64,000 nt of DNA. Source: Paenibacillus sp. UNC451MF (GTDB taxonomy: Bacteria; Bacillota; Bacilli; Paenibacillales; NBRC-103111). The DNA is taken from positions 101,156 to 165,155 of the forward strand of contig NZ_JMLS01000022.1 of the NCBI RefSeq assembly GCF_000686845.1, in the 5' to 3' direction. Both the position numbers and the translations under genes were made by a program. Each line of letters opens with the position of its first letter. The first letter of the stretch is position 1. This document shows, one piece after another, positions 53,478 to 64,000 of the stretch. The notes beneath the pieces are model-generated. The model did no database searches and was not told where the DNA came from. It was given only the letters and a program-made list of their open reading frames with translations.

Positions 53478-54550
53478 GGTGGATCGATTTTTTATCCGAT
53501 CGGATCGGCTATGTAATCATTTATTTGGTGAATATCTTTCTTGTGCTTCTCGTGGTACAGCTGGATCTGCTGCAGCAAAAGGTTTCAGTTCAGTTAGATA
53601 ATATTTTGTATATATTCATTCTATCGATTTCTGGAGTAGCACTTTATCTCATTATTGATTATGTTCGACAAAGGGACTATTTTCTCAAGCTGAAGGCTGT
53701 CAGAAATAACCCGGAGCCTATGGACCGTATTAGTAATCTACCCTATGGGTTGAAGAGGGAACAAACGATGATGATAGACCTGCTGCACCAGCTTCATAGC
53801 GGCTATGAAGATCGTTTGGTTCAGTACAGGAAGCAGCAAGAGCAGCACGACGTTTTTATTCGGCAGTGGGTCCATCAGATGAAAACGCCAGTATCCGTCA
53901 TTGACTTGCTGACTCAGAAAACGGAGCCGGTCCAGGAACATGGGCTTCCTTCCGTGCTACTCAGCATACAAGAAGAGAATGACCGATTGGAGCATGGGCT
54001 CGATATGATGCTGCAGACCGCCCGCCTTGAGAAATTCGAGCTGGACGTTCATGTGAAAAAAGTAAATTTGGAGCAAGTCATACGCAGTGTCGTTAATGAA
54101 CATAAGCGTGCCTGTATCCGGCGTGGAGTGTATCCGAGACTTACAGTTGAGGCAGATGCCCAGTTTGTTGAAACGGATGAAAAATGGATAGCGGTAGCAA
54201 TCCGACAGATTATCACCAATGCTATTAAATATGCCAAAAGAACAGAAGACCCGTCATCCAAGCTCCTCGACATCACCGTTACTAAAAGGGAAGATAGAGT
54301 GTATGCGTTATTTCGTGATACGGGTATAGGTATTGCAGAGCAGGATCTGCCTCGTGTGTTCGACCCTTTTTTCACCGGAGAGAACGGGAGGAAGGTAGGA
54401 GAATCGACCGGGATGGGTCTTTATTTGGTTAAGGAGCTGTGCCGCAAGCTTGGACATCGTGTTGAAATCTCCTCTGTTGAAGGGCAAGGAACTACAGTTA
54501 CTCTCCATTTTCCCCCAGCTTCGGTGCTGCACGATATTCTTAAACGATAG
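53474..54550 (+). CDS. Intramembrane-sensing histidine kinase, BceS-like
   Basis: A 358-residue kinase with two N-terminal transmembrane helices (about 12-32 and 42-60) joined by a very short loop, so it has no extracellular sensor. The H-box is QWVHQMKTPVSVIDLL; the ATPase domain has a GIGIAEQDLPRVFDPFF G1/F region and STGMGLYLVKELC G2 region. BceS kinases sense through their BceAB transporter. GTG 53474 overlaps the regulator stop (GTGA); a longer frame from 53459 is less likely. Confidence 0.9.
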   Translation: MRWIDFLSDRIGYVIIYLVNIFLVLLVVQLDLLQQKVSVQLDNILYIFILSISGVALYLIIDYVRQRDYFLKLKAVRNNPEPMDRISNLPYGLKREQTMMIDLLHQLHSGYEDRLVQYRKQQEQHDVFIRQWVHQMKTPVSVIDLLTQKTEPVQEHGLPSVLLSIQEENDRLEHGLDMMLQTARLEKFELDVHVKKVNLEQVIRSVVNEHKRACIRRGVYPRLTVEADAQFVETDEKWIAVAIRQIITNAIKYAKRTEDPSSKLLDITVTKREDRVYALFRDTGIGIAEQDLPRVFDPFFTGENGRKVGESTGMGLYLVKELCRKLGHRVEISSVEGQGTTVTLHFPPASVLHDILKR

Positions 54551-54555
54551 AAAGG

Positions 54556-54628
54556 TGACAGTATTGTAAGAAAGCCATCTGCTTTGTAAGGTGAATCGAT
54601 AGCAGTCTAGGCCCTCCTCTTCTATACT
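54556..54628 (+). promoter_or_regulatory. BceR-type operator and promoter of the bceAB-like genes
   Basis: TGACA-GTAT-TGTAA (54556-54569) fits the BceR consensus TNACA-N4-TGTAA exactly. A second TGTAA half-site lies at 54585-54589 with a poor partner, as expected of a weaker secondary site. The -10 is TATACT (54623-54628) with no recognisable -35, typical of an activator-dependent promoter. Confidence 0.75.
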
Positions 54629-54672
54629 AAGGGCATGTTATGTAATGAATCATAGTTAGGGAGGCAAAGCAC

Positions 54673-55452
54673 ATGGCAGTTTTAAAAACAGAAAATTTAT
54701 GTAAAACCTACGGTACCAAGAACGGTAACGCTGTCTATAAGGCACTGGATCAGGTGCAGCTTGAGGTTCAGGAGGGGGAATTCGTCGGTGTCATGGGTCC
54801 TTCGGGCAGTGGGAAAACTACGCTTCTTAATCTGCTGGCAACGATAGATAAGCCTACTTCAGGACATATAGAGATCAATGGAACAAATCCCAATCAGCTG
54901 AACAATAAGCAGCTTGCCCTTTTTCGACGGAGGCAGCTCGGGTTTATTTTTCAGGATTTTAACCTGCTGGAGACTCTTAGTATGAAGGAAAACATCATAC
55001 TGCCGCTTGTTTTGGAAAATAGAAAAGCGGCGGAAATCGAGCAAAAGGTGCAGGAAATAGCCGAGACGCTCAATATTACTCATCTTTTAGACAAAAGAAC
55101 TTACGAGGTGTCCGGGGGACAGCAGCAGAGAGCTGCCATAGCACGGGCAATGATTCATGAGCCTGCTCTATTGCTGGCCGATGAGCTAACGGGCAACCTG
55201 GACTCGAAAGCAGCCAAAGATGTGATGGAATCGCTCAAGGAAATGAATGAGGAGCAGGGGGCTACCATCTTAATGGTAACTCATGATCCCTTTGCGGCGA
55301 GCTATTGCAAGCGAATTGTTTTTATTAAGGACGGCAAGCTGTTTAATGAAATTCGCAGAGGCTCCAACAGGCAGGCGTTCTTCCAGCAAATATTGGATGC
55401 CTTAAGCTATTTGGGAGGGAATTTCGATGACTTTTCGACAGCTCGCTCTTAA
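54673..55452 (+). CDS. ABC transporter ATP-binding protein, BceA-like
   Basis: ATPase of a peptide-antibiotic detoxification transporter, 259 residues. Walker A GPSGSGKTT, ABC signature VSGGQQQR, Walker B LLLADELTGNLD (Glu-Leu in place of the usual Glu-Pro) and the switch His in MVTHD. GGGAGGC precedes the ATG. It overlaps the permease gene by 26 bp. BceAB-type systems act against bacitracin, lantibiotics or other lipid II-cycle inhibitors; the drug here cannot be named from sequence. Confidence 0.92.
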   Translation: MAVLKTENLCKTYGTKNGNAVYKALDQVQLEVQEGEFVGVMGPSGSGKTTLLNLLATIDKPTSGHIEINGTNPNQLNNKQLALFRRRQLGFIFQDFNLLETLSMKENIILPLVLENRKAAEIEQKVQEIAETLNITHLLDKRTYEVSGGQQQRAAIARAMIHEPALLLADELTGNLDSKAAKDVMESLKEMNEEQGATILMVTHDPFAASYCKRIVFIKDGKLFNEIRRGSNRQAFFQQILDALSYLGGNFDDFSTARS

Positions 55453-57364
55453 AAATATTCAGGGCAATTGGCACCGGTACATCGCTTTTTTTCTGAGCAG
55501 TACGTTTTCCGTCATGATCTTTTATATTTATGCTTCATTTATATTCCACCCGGATGTAGTGAACGGAACGATTCAAGCCGCAGCCAAGGTAAGGCAGGGC
55601 ATGGTCGCCTGCGAGTTTCTGATCGTCATCTTTTCGTTTTTCTTTGTCCTCTATGCGAGCTTCGCTTTTTTAAAGACGCGCAAAAAGGAAATCGGTCTGT
55701 TGACCTTGTTCGGTATGACCCGGTCGCAAATCAATAAGCTTGTACTTTATGAGAACGCCGCAATTGCGGTTCTGTCCATCGTAGTTGGTTGCAGTTTAGG
55801 GACACTTTTCTCGAAGCTATTTTTTATGGCTTTAGCCGAGCTGCTTCAAGTCGATAACCCGATACGGTTTCTTATTGTGCCGCAGGCGCTGCTATACACG
55901 GGAGTGGGCTTTCTCGTCCTCTTTCTGGCTATCACGCTTATTACTCTTGTGGGCATGGGCAGGAATCAGGTCATTGAACTGTTGAAGGCTTCCAAGAAGC
56001 CCAAGACCATGCCGGCTTCTTCGAGATGGCTTGTTCTCTTGGCGGCAGCTTGTCTCATCACGGGGTATAGCATTGCTTATACTGCATCTCCAAACAACCT
56101 CATCATCGTGATGCTGCCCGTTATATTCCTAACGGTGGTGGGGACTTACTTTCTGTTCACCCAAGCAAGTGTAGCGATATTAAAAAGGCTGCAACGGATG
56201 CCCCAAATTTATTATCGCAACACTCAGTTCATTACTATCTCGCAGCTTGTATTTAAAATGAAAGACAATGCAAGAATCTTGTTTACGGTTTCTATCTTAA
56301 GTGCGGTCATTTTATCGGCGTCAGGGTCTGTTTATATGTTTTATCAAGGAGCAAGGGGACAAATCATGGAGCATTTTCCTCAAAGTATTAGCTTTGTGGC
56401 CAAAGGCTCTACCGTACCACCCTTGTTACAGCCGGATCAGGTGAAGAGCGTGATGACTCGTCATGGAATAGAGATTACAGATCAAATTCAGACTGTAGGG
56501 ATTCAGAGCTCTATCCAAATAAAAGCATATAATAATAAAAAGACAGATGTGCTCCTACTGCCTGTCAGCGTATATAACGGTTTAGCAAGTCAGGGCCAAA
56601 GCCGTAGCGGCAAGAAGCCACCATTAGCCATTGAACCAGGCCATGCCGTCATCATAAATCCTTATAGCGAGTCAGAAGTAACCCTTTTTGGCAAAGGGGA
56701 TCTGATGACGACAACCGTAGGATCTGAATTAACATTACGAATGGACGGTCAGTTGGATGGGGCTATCCTTAATCCAATATATGAGGCGACGTACATTGTT
56801 CTTTTGAATGACGATCAGTTTAAACCCCTTTTAGGGATAATGCCAGAGGAGCAAAAAGCCGCTTATATCGGTTACGAACTCAAGGACTGGGAAAAGGCGG
56901 ATGGAGCCATTAAGCAGTTGGAAGCTGATCTGCCGTCTGACCAGAAGACTCGTTTCTCTAATCGTACGGAATCTTTTTTGTCCATGAAGCAGTTCAGTTC
57001 GTTAACACTTTTCATTGGGATGTTCGTCAGTATCCTTTTCTTTATGGCATCCGGGAGTATGTTGTACTTTAAACTGTTTACGGAGCTGCAGGAGGACCAG
57101 GCCCAATACAAAGCGCTAACGAGAATTGGAGTCTCGATGCAGGAAATACGAAAAATTACGAATACCCAGATCGGGCTCATCTTCTTTATCCCTGTCCTGA
57201 TCGGAAGCGTACATGCAGGATTCGCTTACAAGGCACTCAGTAATCTTGTCAGCATTTCCGTTTGGAAATATGGAGTAACCATCATGCTCATTTATGCAGT
57301 GATGCAGCTATTTTATTTTTTGCTGACGCGGTCGGCTTATATGAAGCAAATGAAACATTTATAG
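55427..57364 (+). CDS. ABC transporter permease, BceB-like
   Basis: A 645-residue permease with ten transmembrane helices: four or so before residue 240, two around 280-310, a large extracellular domain of about 200 residues (about 310-530) and the last helices at 535-640. The first helix region IAFFLSSTFSVMIFYIYASF and the FtsX-type segment KTRKKEIGLLTLFGMTRSQI are family marks. The extracellular domain is where BceB proteins sense peptide. The ATG lies in the end of the ATPase gene with GGGAGGG upstream. Confidence 0.92.
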   Translation: MTFRQLALKNIQGNWHRYIAFFLSSTFSVMIFYIYASFIFHPDVVNGTIQAAAKVRQGMVACEFLIVIFSFFFVLYASFAFLKTRKKEIGLLTLFGMTRSQINKLVLYENAAIAVLSIVVGCSLGTLFSKLFFMALAELLQVDNPIRFLIVPQALLYTGVGFLVLFLAITLITLVGMGRNQVIELLKASKKPKTMPASSRWLVLLAAACLITGYSIAYTASPNNLIIVMLPVIFLTVVGTYFLFTQASVAILKRLQRMPQIYYRNTQFITISQLVFKMKDNARILFTVSILSAVILSASGSVYMFYQGARGQIMEHFPQSISFVAKGSTVPPLLQPDQVKSVMTRHGIEITDQIQTVGIQSSIQIKAYNNKKTDVLLLPVSVYNGLASQGQSRSGKKPPLAIEPGHAVIINPYSESEVTLFGKGDLMTTTVGSELTLRMDGQLDGAILNPIYEATYIVLLNDDQFKPLLGIMPEEQKAAYIGYELKDWEKADGAIKQLEADLPSDQKTRFSNRTESFLSMKQFSSLTLFIGMFVSILFFMASGSMLYFKLFTELQEDQAQYKALTRIGVSMQEIRKITNTQIGLIFFIPVLIGSVHAGFAYKALSNLVSISVWKYGVTIMLIYAVMQLFYFLLTRSAYMKQMKHL

Positions 57365-57408
57365 AGAAAAGGTCTGGGAACACGCGTTCTCAGGTCTTTT
57401 CTCTTTTT
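57365..57408 (+). terminator. Terminator of the Bce-type genes
   Basis: AGAAAAG (57365-57371) pairs with CTTTTCT (57396-57402); inside, CTGGGAAC pairs with GTTCTCAG (one G-T) around ACGC. A T-rich tail follows. It starts right after the stop codon. Confidence 0.85.
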
Positions 57409-57447
57409 CCAGACGAAATTGTTGGGGGAAACTGGATGAAAACGGAT

Positions 57448-57476
57448 TTGACACGGTTTGCACTGTAGCATAGACT
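57448..57476 (+). promoter_or_regulatory. Promoter of pcrB-pcrA-ligA
   Basis: A perfect -35 TTGACA (57448-57453), a 17-bp spacer and -10 TAGACT (57471-57476), 63 bp before pcrB. No terminator lies between here and the end of ligA. Confidence 0.75.
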
Positions 57477-57538
57477 AGCTTTAGAGAAGGTAGAAAGAGC
57501 ACGTTTGGAAGCGCCAAATCAAGAACGGAGGCAGTGCA

Positions 57539-58243
57539 TTGCATTCGGATTTTAAACATTGGAATCACATTTTTAAGCTGGACCCGGATCGAGATATTTC
57601 GGATGATTGGCTGGAAAAGGTTTGTCTTTCAGGCACCGACGCCATTATGGTTGGGGGTTCCTCCGGGATTACATTCGATAATACGGTAGATCTTTTATCG
57701 CGTATCAGGAGATATGAGGTACCTTGTGTGCTGGAGGTTTCTAGCCAGGACGCTATTGTGCCTGGGTTCGATATGTTCTTCATTCCTATGGTATTGAATG
57801 CGAGTGATCCGCAATGGATTGTGGGGCATCACCAGAAGGCACTGCGTGAGTACGGGGCGATATTAGATTGGAGCCAAGTATTTGCAGAAGGCTACATCAT
57901 TTTGAACGAACAGTCTACGGCAGCACAATTAACAGAAGCGAACACGGATCTCGATGTTAGGGATGTAGAGGCTTATGCCAGAATGGCGGACCGTCTACTG
58001 CATTGCCCGATTTTTTATATGGAATACAGCGGTGTTTTTGGGGACATGGATCTAGTGGCTCGTACGAAAGGGCTGCTTAAGGATGCCCGATTGTTTTATG
58101 GAGGCGGTATTGATAGCCCAGAGAAAGCCTATCAGGCAGCGGAAGCGGCGCATACCGTTATTGTTGGCAATGCCGTATACGATCAACCGGAGCAGGCTCT
58201 GGCTACCGTACAGGCGGTAAGAGAGGCGAAGGCCCGTCAATAA
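57539..58243 (+). CDS. pcrB: Heptaprenylglyceryl phosphate synthase
   Basis: PcrB joins heptaprenyl diphosphate to glycerol-1-phosphate, an archaeal-type ether lipid step also found in Bacillales. The 234-residue TIM barrel has KLDPDRDI with metal-binding Asp, the GTDAIMVGGSSG phosphate loop, YMEYSGVFG and the second phosphate loop YGGGIDS. Start TTG 57539 follows ACGGAGG. First gene of pcrB-pcrA-ligA, the Bacillus order. No glycerol-1-phosphate dehydrogenase (araM) gene is in the window. Confidence 0.94.
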   Translation: MHSDFKHWNHIFKLDPDRDISDDWLEKVCLSGTDAIMVGGSSGITFDNTVDLLSRIRRYEVPCVLEVSSQDAIVPGFDMFFIPMVLNASDPQWIVGHHQKALREYGAILDWSQVFAEGYIILNEQSTAAQLTEANTDLDVRDVEAYARMADRLLHCPIFYMEYSGVFGDMDLVARTKGLLKDARLFYGGGIDSPEKAYQAAEAAHTVIVGNAVYDQPEQALATVQAVREAKARQ

Positions 58244-58266
58244 GCATGGAAAGGAACTGAATTATA

Positions 58267-60606
58267 ATGAACGATACGTTTGACATATTTGCATCTATAC
58301 AGACCTTGAACCCGGAACAAAAAAAGGCTGTTGAAGCGGTGGATGGGCCATTATTAATTATGGCAGGAGCGGGGAGTGGTAAGACCCGCGTGCTGACGCA
58401 CCGAATCGCCTATTTGATCGCAACGAGAAAAGCGGCTCCTTGGAGCATTCTGGCCATCACATTTACGAACAAAGCGGCCAGGGAAATGCAGGAGCGTGTA
58501 GGTAAGCTGGTAGGCCCAGGCGGTCAAGATATTTGGGTATCCACGTTTCACTCGATGTGTGTACGAATTCTGCGCAAGGATATTTCTCGAATCGGCTATT
58601 CCTCGAGCTTTACGATATTGGATTCCGGTGACCAGCTGTCCGTTGTTAAGAACTGTATGAAAGAGCTGAATATCGATGCTAAGAAGTTCGAGCCTAAAGC
58701 AGTTCAGGCAGCGATCAGTACGGCCAAGAACGAACTGAAATCACCTGACATGGTAGAGAGCCTTATAGGGGATTATTTCGACGGTATTGTGGCCAAGGTG
58801 TACAAGCTGTACCAGAAGAAGCTGAAGATGAACAACTCCCTGGACTTTGATGACCTGATTATGACTACGATCAATCTGTTTAAAGAGGTTCCTGAAGTAC
58901 TGGAATTTTACCAGAATAAATTTCAATACATCCATGTGGATGAGTATCAGGATACGAACCGTGCGCAGTATATGCTCTGTCTTATGCTTGCAGACAAGCA
59001 CAAGCGTATTTGCGTTGTAGGGGATAGCGACCAGTCGATTTATCGCTGGCGCGGAGCGGATATTAGCAATATCCTGAACTTTGAGAAAGATTATCCTAAA
59101 GCGACGACTATTTTGTTGGAGCAGAATTACCGCTCTACTTCTAATATATTGAATGCGGCCAACAAGGTTATCGCCAATAATGCCGGACGTAAAGCCAAGA
59201 ATCTTTGGACCAGTAAAGGCGATGGGAATAAAATTCGTTTGTATCAAGCCGACTCTGAGCATGAAGAAGGGTACTTTATTACGAACGAAATTAATAAAAA
59301 TGTGAAAAGCGGCAAGCGATTCGACCATCATGCAATTCTATATAGAACGAATGCGCAATCCCGGGTTATAGAGGAAATACTGATCAAATCGGATATTCCT
59401 TATCAAATCGTAGGCGGCATCAAGTTCTATGACCGCAAAGAGATTAAAGACATTCTCGCTTATTTGCGTCTTATCTCTAACCCAGATGACGATGTAAGCT
59501 TCATGAGGATCGTTAACGTGCCTAAGCGCGGGATTGGTGACACAACTGTAGATCGTTTAATGGAAGCGGCGGGTCGACGGGGCATCTCTATGTTTGCCCT
59601 TCTCGAAGAGATTGATGGCTTGGAGATTGGGGCCAAAGCGAAGAATGCGCTGACTGATTTCCGGGAAATGATCGACAATCTGTACCGGATGGTCGAGTAT
59701 TTATCTGTCACCGAGTTGACTGAAAAAATGCTCGAGCTGACTGAATACCGGTTAGAGCTGCAGCGTGAGAAGACGATTGAATCGACTGCTAGGCTCGAGA
59801 ATATCGATGAGTTTCTGTCTGTTACGATGGAATTTGAAAAACGTAATGACGATAAGTCGCTTGTATCCTTCTTAACTGATTTGGCGCTTATCGCGGATAT
59901 CGACTCGATGAATGACGCGGCGGAGGATGCAGCGGACGCCAATAACTCCGTAGTGCTAATGACCATGCACAGCGCCAAAGGTTTGGAGTTTCCCGTTGTC
60001 TTTATCATCGGGATGGAGGAAGGTGTCTTCCCTCACAGCCGTGCTTCTAACGATAATGAAGAGCTGGAAGAAGAACGCCGTCTTGCTTACGTAGGTATAA
60101 CCCGTGCTGAGCAGGAGTTGTTCTTGACCTGCGCTAGAATGCGGACGCTCTTCGGACGTACGAACATGAATGCTCCGTCGCGCTTCTTGAAGGAGATTCC
60201 CGAGGAGCTGCTGGAGATGGCTGTGCCTGGCGGCACGATTGGCGGCCGTTCGGGTGGCAGCTCATGGGGCGGGCGTGAGAGCCGCTACGGCAGCGGCGGC
60301 AGCTTTGGCTCAACTGGGACTGCAAGCAGCTCTGCTGCTGCGCCGGGCAAGGCAGCAAGCTTCCGCCCTACCATGGGCGGGGCAGCTTCTACAGCTCGTC
60401 CTGCAACCGCGGCTGCAGGCAATTCAGCGAAGCCGGTGCTTGACTACAAGATGGGCGATAAAGTCGCCCACGGCAAATGGGGCACTGGCGTCGTTGTCGC
60501 CATCAAGGGAGCCGGCGACGATACGGAGCTGCAGATTGCATTTCCGGCGCCGGTTGGTATCAAACGTCTGCTTGCCAAGTTTGCGCCTATTACCAAGGAA
60601 AGCTAA
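58267..60606 (+). CDS. pcrA: ATP-dependent DNA helicase PcrA (UvrD/Rep family)
   Basis: A 779-residue SF1A helicase for repair, plasmid replication and clearing RNA polymerase. Motifs: AGAGSGKTR (Walker A), DEYQDTN (motif II), [14 protein letters not shown] (III), LEQNYRS (IV), [13 protein letters not shown] (V), [10 protein letters not shown] (VI). After the core is a Gly/Ser/Ala-rich linker (about 655-725) and a C-terminal tudor-like domain ([18 protein letters not shown]) that binds RNA polymerase in Bacillus. AAAGGAA precedes the ATG. It lies 23 bp after pcrB. Confidence 0.96.
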   Translation: MNDTFDIFASIQTLNPEQKKAVEAVDGPLLIMAGAGSGKTRVLTHRIAYLIATRKAAPWSILAITFTNKAAREMQERVGKLVGPGGQDIWVSTFHSMCVRILRKDISRIGYSSSFTILDSGDQLSVVKNCMKELNIDAKKFEPKAVQAAISTAKNELKSPDMVESLIGDYFDGIVAKVYKLYQKKLKMNNSLDFDDLIMTTINLFKEVPEVLEFYQNKFQYIHVDEYQDTNRAQYMLCLMLADKHKRICVVGDSDQSIYRWRGADISNILNFEKDYPKATTILLEQNYRSTSNILNAANKVIANNAGRKAKNLWTSKGDGNKIRLYQADSEHEEGYFITNEINKNVKSGKRFDHHAILYRTNAQSRVIEEILIKSDIPYQIVGGIKFYDRKEIKDILAYLRLISNPDDDVSFMRIVNVPKRGIGDTTVDRLMEAAGRRGISMFALLEEIDGLEIGAKAKNALTDFREMIDNLYRMVEYLSVTELTEKMLELTEYRLELQREKTIESTARLENIDEFLSVTMEFEKRNDDKSLVSFLTDLALIADIDSMNDAAEDAADANNSVVLMTMHSAKGLEFPVVFIIGMEEGVFPHSRASNDNEELEEERRLAYVGITRAEQELFLTCARMRTLFGRTNMNAPSRFLKEIPEELLEMAVPGGTIGGRSGGSSWGGRESRYGSGGSFGSTGTASSSAAAPGKAASFRPTMGGAASTARPATAAAGNSAKPVLDYKMGDKVAHGKWGTGVVVAIKGAGDDTELQIAFPAPVGIKRLLAKFAPITKES

Positions 60607-60627
60607 TAGAACGGATTTTAAATTTGA

Positions 60628-62661
<2,034 letters not shown>

Positions 62662-62672
62662 TTGACCATAAT

Positions 62673-62699
62673 GGAGGGGGCGAACCTCCTCCTTTTTTT
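62673..62699 (+). terminator. Terminator of pcrB-pcrA-ligA
   Basis: GGAGGGGG (62673-62680), CGAA loop, CCTCCTCC (62685-62692) with one G-T pair, then seven T. Confidence 0.9.
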
Positions 62700-62733
62700 A
62701 TTTTCGGTATATCATGGCGAGGAGCGATGAGTA

Positions 62734-63732
62734 ATGCTTCATATTGTGAATGGAGACAGCTTTGGCTCTACATTGAGGAAGAGCGGAATAGAAGGCGATA
62801 TTCTAGTATGGCGCGAATCTTTGTACGAAGGGCCTCTGTCTGCACTTTTTACCGATGAAGAGACAAGAAAAGCAAGATTAGAGTATTTCTCGGCAAGGGG
62901 AGTTCCTTCAGAAAGCTTCCAATCCCAGACGGATTTCCAGGAAGCCGCCCTCAGGCAAAGTTCTCGTTATAAGGAAATTGTTCTTTGGTTCGAATATGAT
63001 TTGTTTGACCAGACCATGCTGATCTATTTGCTTCAATGGTTTTACAAGCATGGATATGTAATGAATGAAACCAACCTTCAACTTGTCTGTATAGATTCGT
63101 TCCAGGGGGTGCATCCTTTTAAAGGGCTGGGGCAGCTGACGCCAAAGCAAACGCTGGAGTTGAAGGGAACCTGGAAGCCGGTATCCAATGAGCAATTAAT
63201 GCTTGCAAATACTGCATGGTGTGCCTACGCTTCAACGAATCCACAGGCCATTTTAGATCTTCTGGAACAAGATACTTCCGCACTGCCTTTTTTAAATAGG
63301 TCTATGAAGTGTCATCTCGAGCGGTTTCCTTCTTTAACCAACGGACTTAGCTACATAGAGCAGTTAACTTTGGAAGGACTTAGAGAGGGCTTGAATCGGC
63401 TGCCGTTACTATTTCACCACATTTCTGAAGCTGTACCTGATTACGGAATAGGAGATTCACAGTACTGGGGCTGCTTAAAAGATCTTTATTCCGTTCCTGA
63501 TCCATTAATAGCGGTTACGGGGCCGGAATTGCCTGGGTACACAAGTGAGGGTCCTGTAGACTTTAACCAGTGGCTTGTTGAGCTGACCCCATTTGGGGAA
63601 AGGGTATTGTCGGGTAGTGCTGATTGTGTGGCTCGGAACGGAGTCAACCGTTGGGTTGGGGGTTGTCATCTAGGTGGAAAACTTGCCGTTTGGCGGTGGG
63701 ATAGAAGCTCTCAACAGCTCGTACAAAAATAA
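62734..63732 (+). CDS. DUF1835-domain protein
   Basis: A 332-residue cytoplasmic protein. The N-terminal half fits DUF1835 (MLHIVNGDSFGSTLRKSGI; DILVWRESLYEGPLS; EIVLWFEYDLFDQTMLIYLL). The C-terminal half resembles the companion DUF3658-like region (NRWVGGCHLGG). Function unknown; related genes are scattered in Bacilli as single genes. GAGGAG precedes the ATG. It lies between the ligA terminator and the rRNA promoters, and I saw no clear terminator after it. Confidence 0.82.
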   Translation: MLHIVNGDSFGSTLRKSGIEGDILVWRESLYEGPLSALFTDEETRKARLEYFSARGVPSESFQSQTDFQEAALRQSSRYKEIVLWFEYDLFDQTMLIYLLQWFYKHGYVMNETNLQLVCIDSFQGVHPFKGLGQLTPKQTLELKGTWKPVSNEQLMLANTAWCAYASTNPQAILDLLEQDTSALPFLNRSMKCHLERFPSLTNGLSYIEQLTLEGLREGLNRLPLLFHHISEAVPDYGIGDSQYWGCLKDLYSVPDPLIAVTGPELPGYTSEGPVDFNQWLVELTPFGERVLSGSADCVARNGVNRWVGGCHLGGKLAVWRWDRSSQQLVQK

Positions 63733-63745
63733 TTTAAAAAAACAG

Positions 63746-63775
63746 TTGCAATTCATAGCTCGTTTGTGGTACATT
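63746..63775 (+). promoter_or_regulatory. rRNA operon promoter P1 (candidate)
   Basis: TTGCAA (63746-63751), an 18-bp spacer and TACATT (63770-63775). It lies 97 bp upstream of a second similar promoter, the tandem arrangement usual for rrn operons of Bacillales. Confidence 0.55.
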
Positions 63776-63842
63776 ACTTTTTGTCGCCGCTGAGCCGCAA
63801 GGTTGAAAGAGACGACGAAACAAAAAGAATTAAAAAAAGATG

Positions 63843-63871
63843 TTGCAAAAGGCTGTCGAATCTGATAAGAT
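63843..63871 (+). promoter_or_regulatory. rRNA operon promoter P2 (candidate)
   Basis: TTGCAA (63843-63848), a 17-bp spacer and TAAGAT (63866-63871), about 50 bp upstream of the antitermination signal. Confidence 0.6.
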
Positions 63872-64000
63872 AAATTCTTGTCACGACAAAAAAGAGTGAC
63901 ATTAAATAAGCAACGAAAGCTCTTTGAAAACTGAACAAATGATGTATGAATGCCAGTGCAATATTTATCATTTTGAGCTTAAGACAAGCTCTGTTATACG
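63872..64000 (+). other. rRNA operon leader with boxA (16S begins beyond the window)
   Basis: GCTCTTTGA at 63919-63927 is a boxA antitermination signal, followed by AAAACTGAACAA, a sequence usual in front of 16S in Bacillales. The 16S start (AGAGTTTGAT) is not reached before the window ends. Confidence 0.75.

Noticed and set aside
63733..64000. Start of the 16S rRNA gene
   Set aside because: Promoters and boxA are present but the AGAGTTTGAT start of 16S does not occur before the window ends.

Overview
The window reads as chromosomal DNA from a low-to-mid GC, spore-forming Gram-positive bacterium of the Paenibacillaceae, most likely Paenibacillus or a close relative. The reasons are the Firmicutes-type ribosome binding sites and sigma-A promoters, a Bacillus-like gene order (ftsEX-ctp-minJ, uvrBA, pcrB-pcrA-ligA), a CotF-type spore coat protein, an S-layer-homology protein, a Bce-type peptide-resistance module and a tandem-promoter rRNA leader. 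No prophage, insertion sequence, CRISPR array or tRNA gene was seen. This assignment is inference from content; no database was searched.

Layout. 1-8.9 kb: the 3' end of a YitT-type gene, then an arginine cluster argCJBDFGH without carAB, driven by a promoter overlapped by two ARG boxes and closed by a strong terminator. An array of palindromic 40-bp repeats separates argG from argH. 8.9-18.3 kb: envelope and motility genes, with a VanW-like protein, ftsE-ftsX with an EnvC-like M23 hydrolase, a Ctp protease, a MinJ-like PDZ membrane protein and motAB. 18.3-23.6 kb: uvrB and uvrA behind a promoter with a LexA-like box. 23.6-27.8 kb: a siroheme nitrite/sulfite reductase, a small membrane protein, a sugar isomerase-like protein and two small unknown genes.

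27.8-35.1 kb is the most interesting part. It is one minus-strand operon encoding, in transcription order, a surface FG-GAP-repeat protein, a DltC-like carrier protein, a class II aminoacyl-tRNA-synthetase-like amino acid:[carrier protein] ligase, a DltD-like SGNH protein, a 36-residue DltX-like microprotein and a DltB-like MBOAT acyltransferase. It is a complete Dlt-type route for adding amino acids to an envelope polymer, but the usual adenylation enzyme DltA is replaced by a synthetase-like ligase. I have not knowingly seen this combination described.

35-52.6 kb: a YhfC-type membrane protease under a 28-bp perfect palindrome, a U32 protease, a PadR-SEDS pair, an S-layer-homology protein, a TPR protein, a SARP/BTAD-type regulator with a STAS protein, a GldA/F/G-type ABC system with DUF4340, and spore coat genes. 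52.6-57.4 kb: a BceRS-BceAB-type module with a recognisable BceR site. 57.4-63.7 kb: pcrB-pcrA-ligA and a DUF1835 gene. The window ends inside the leader of an rRNA operon, before 16S begins.
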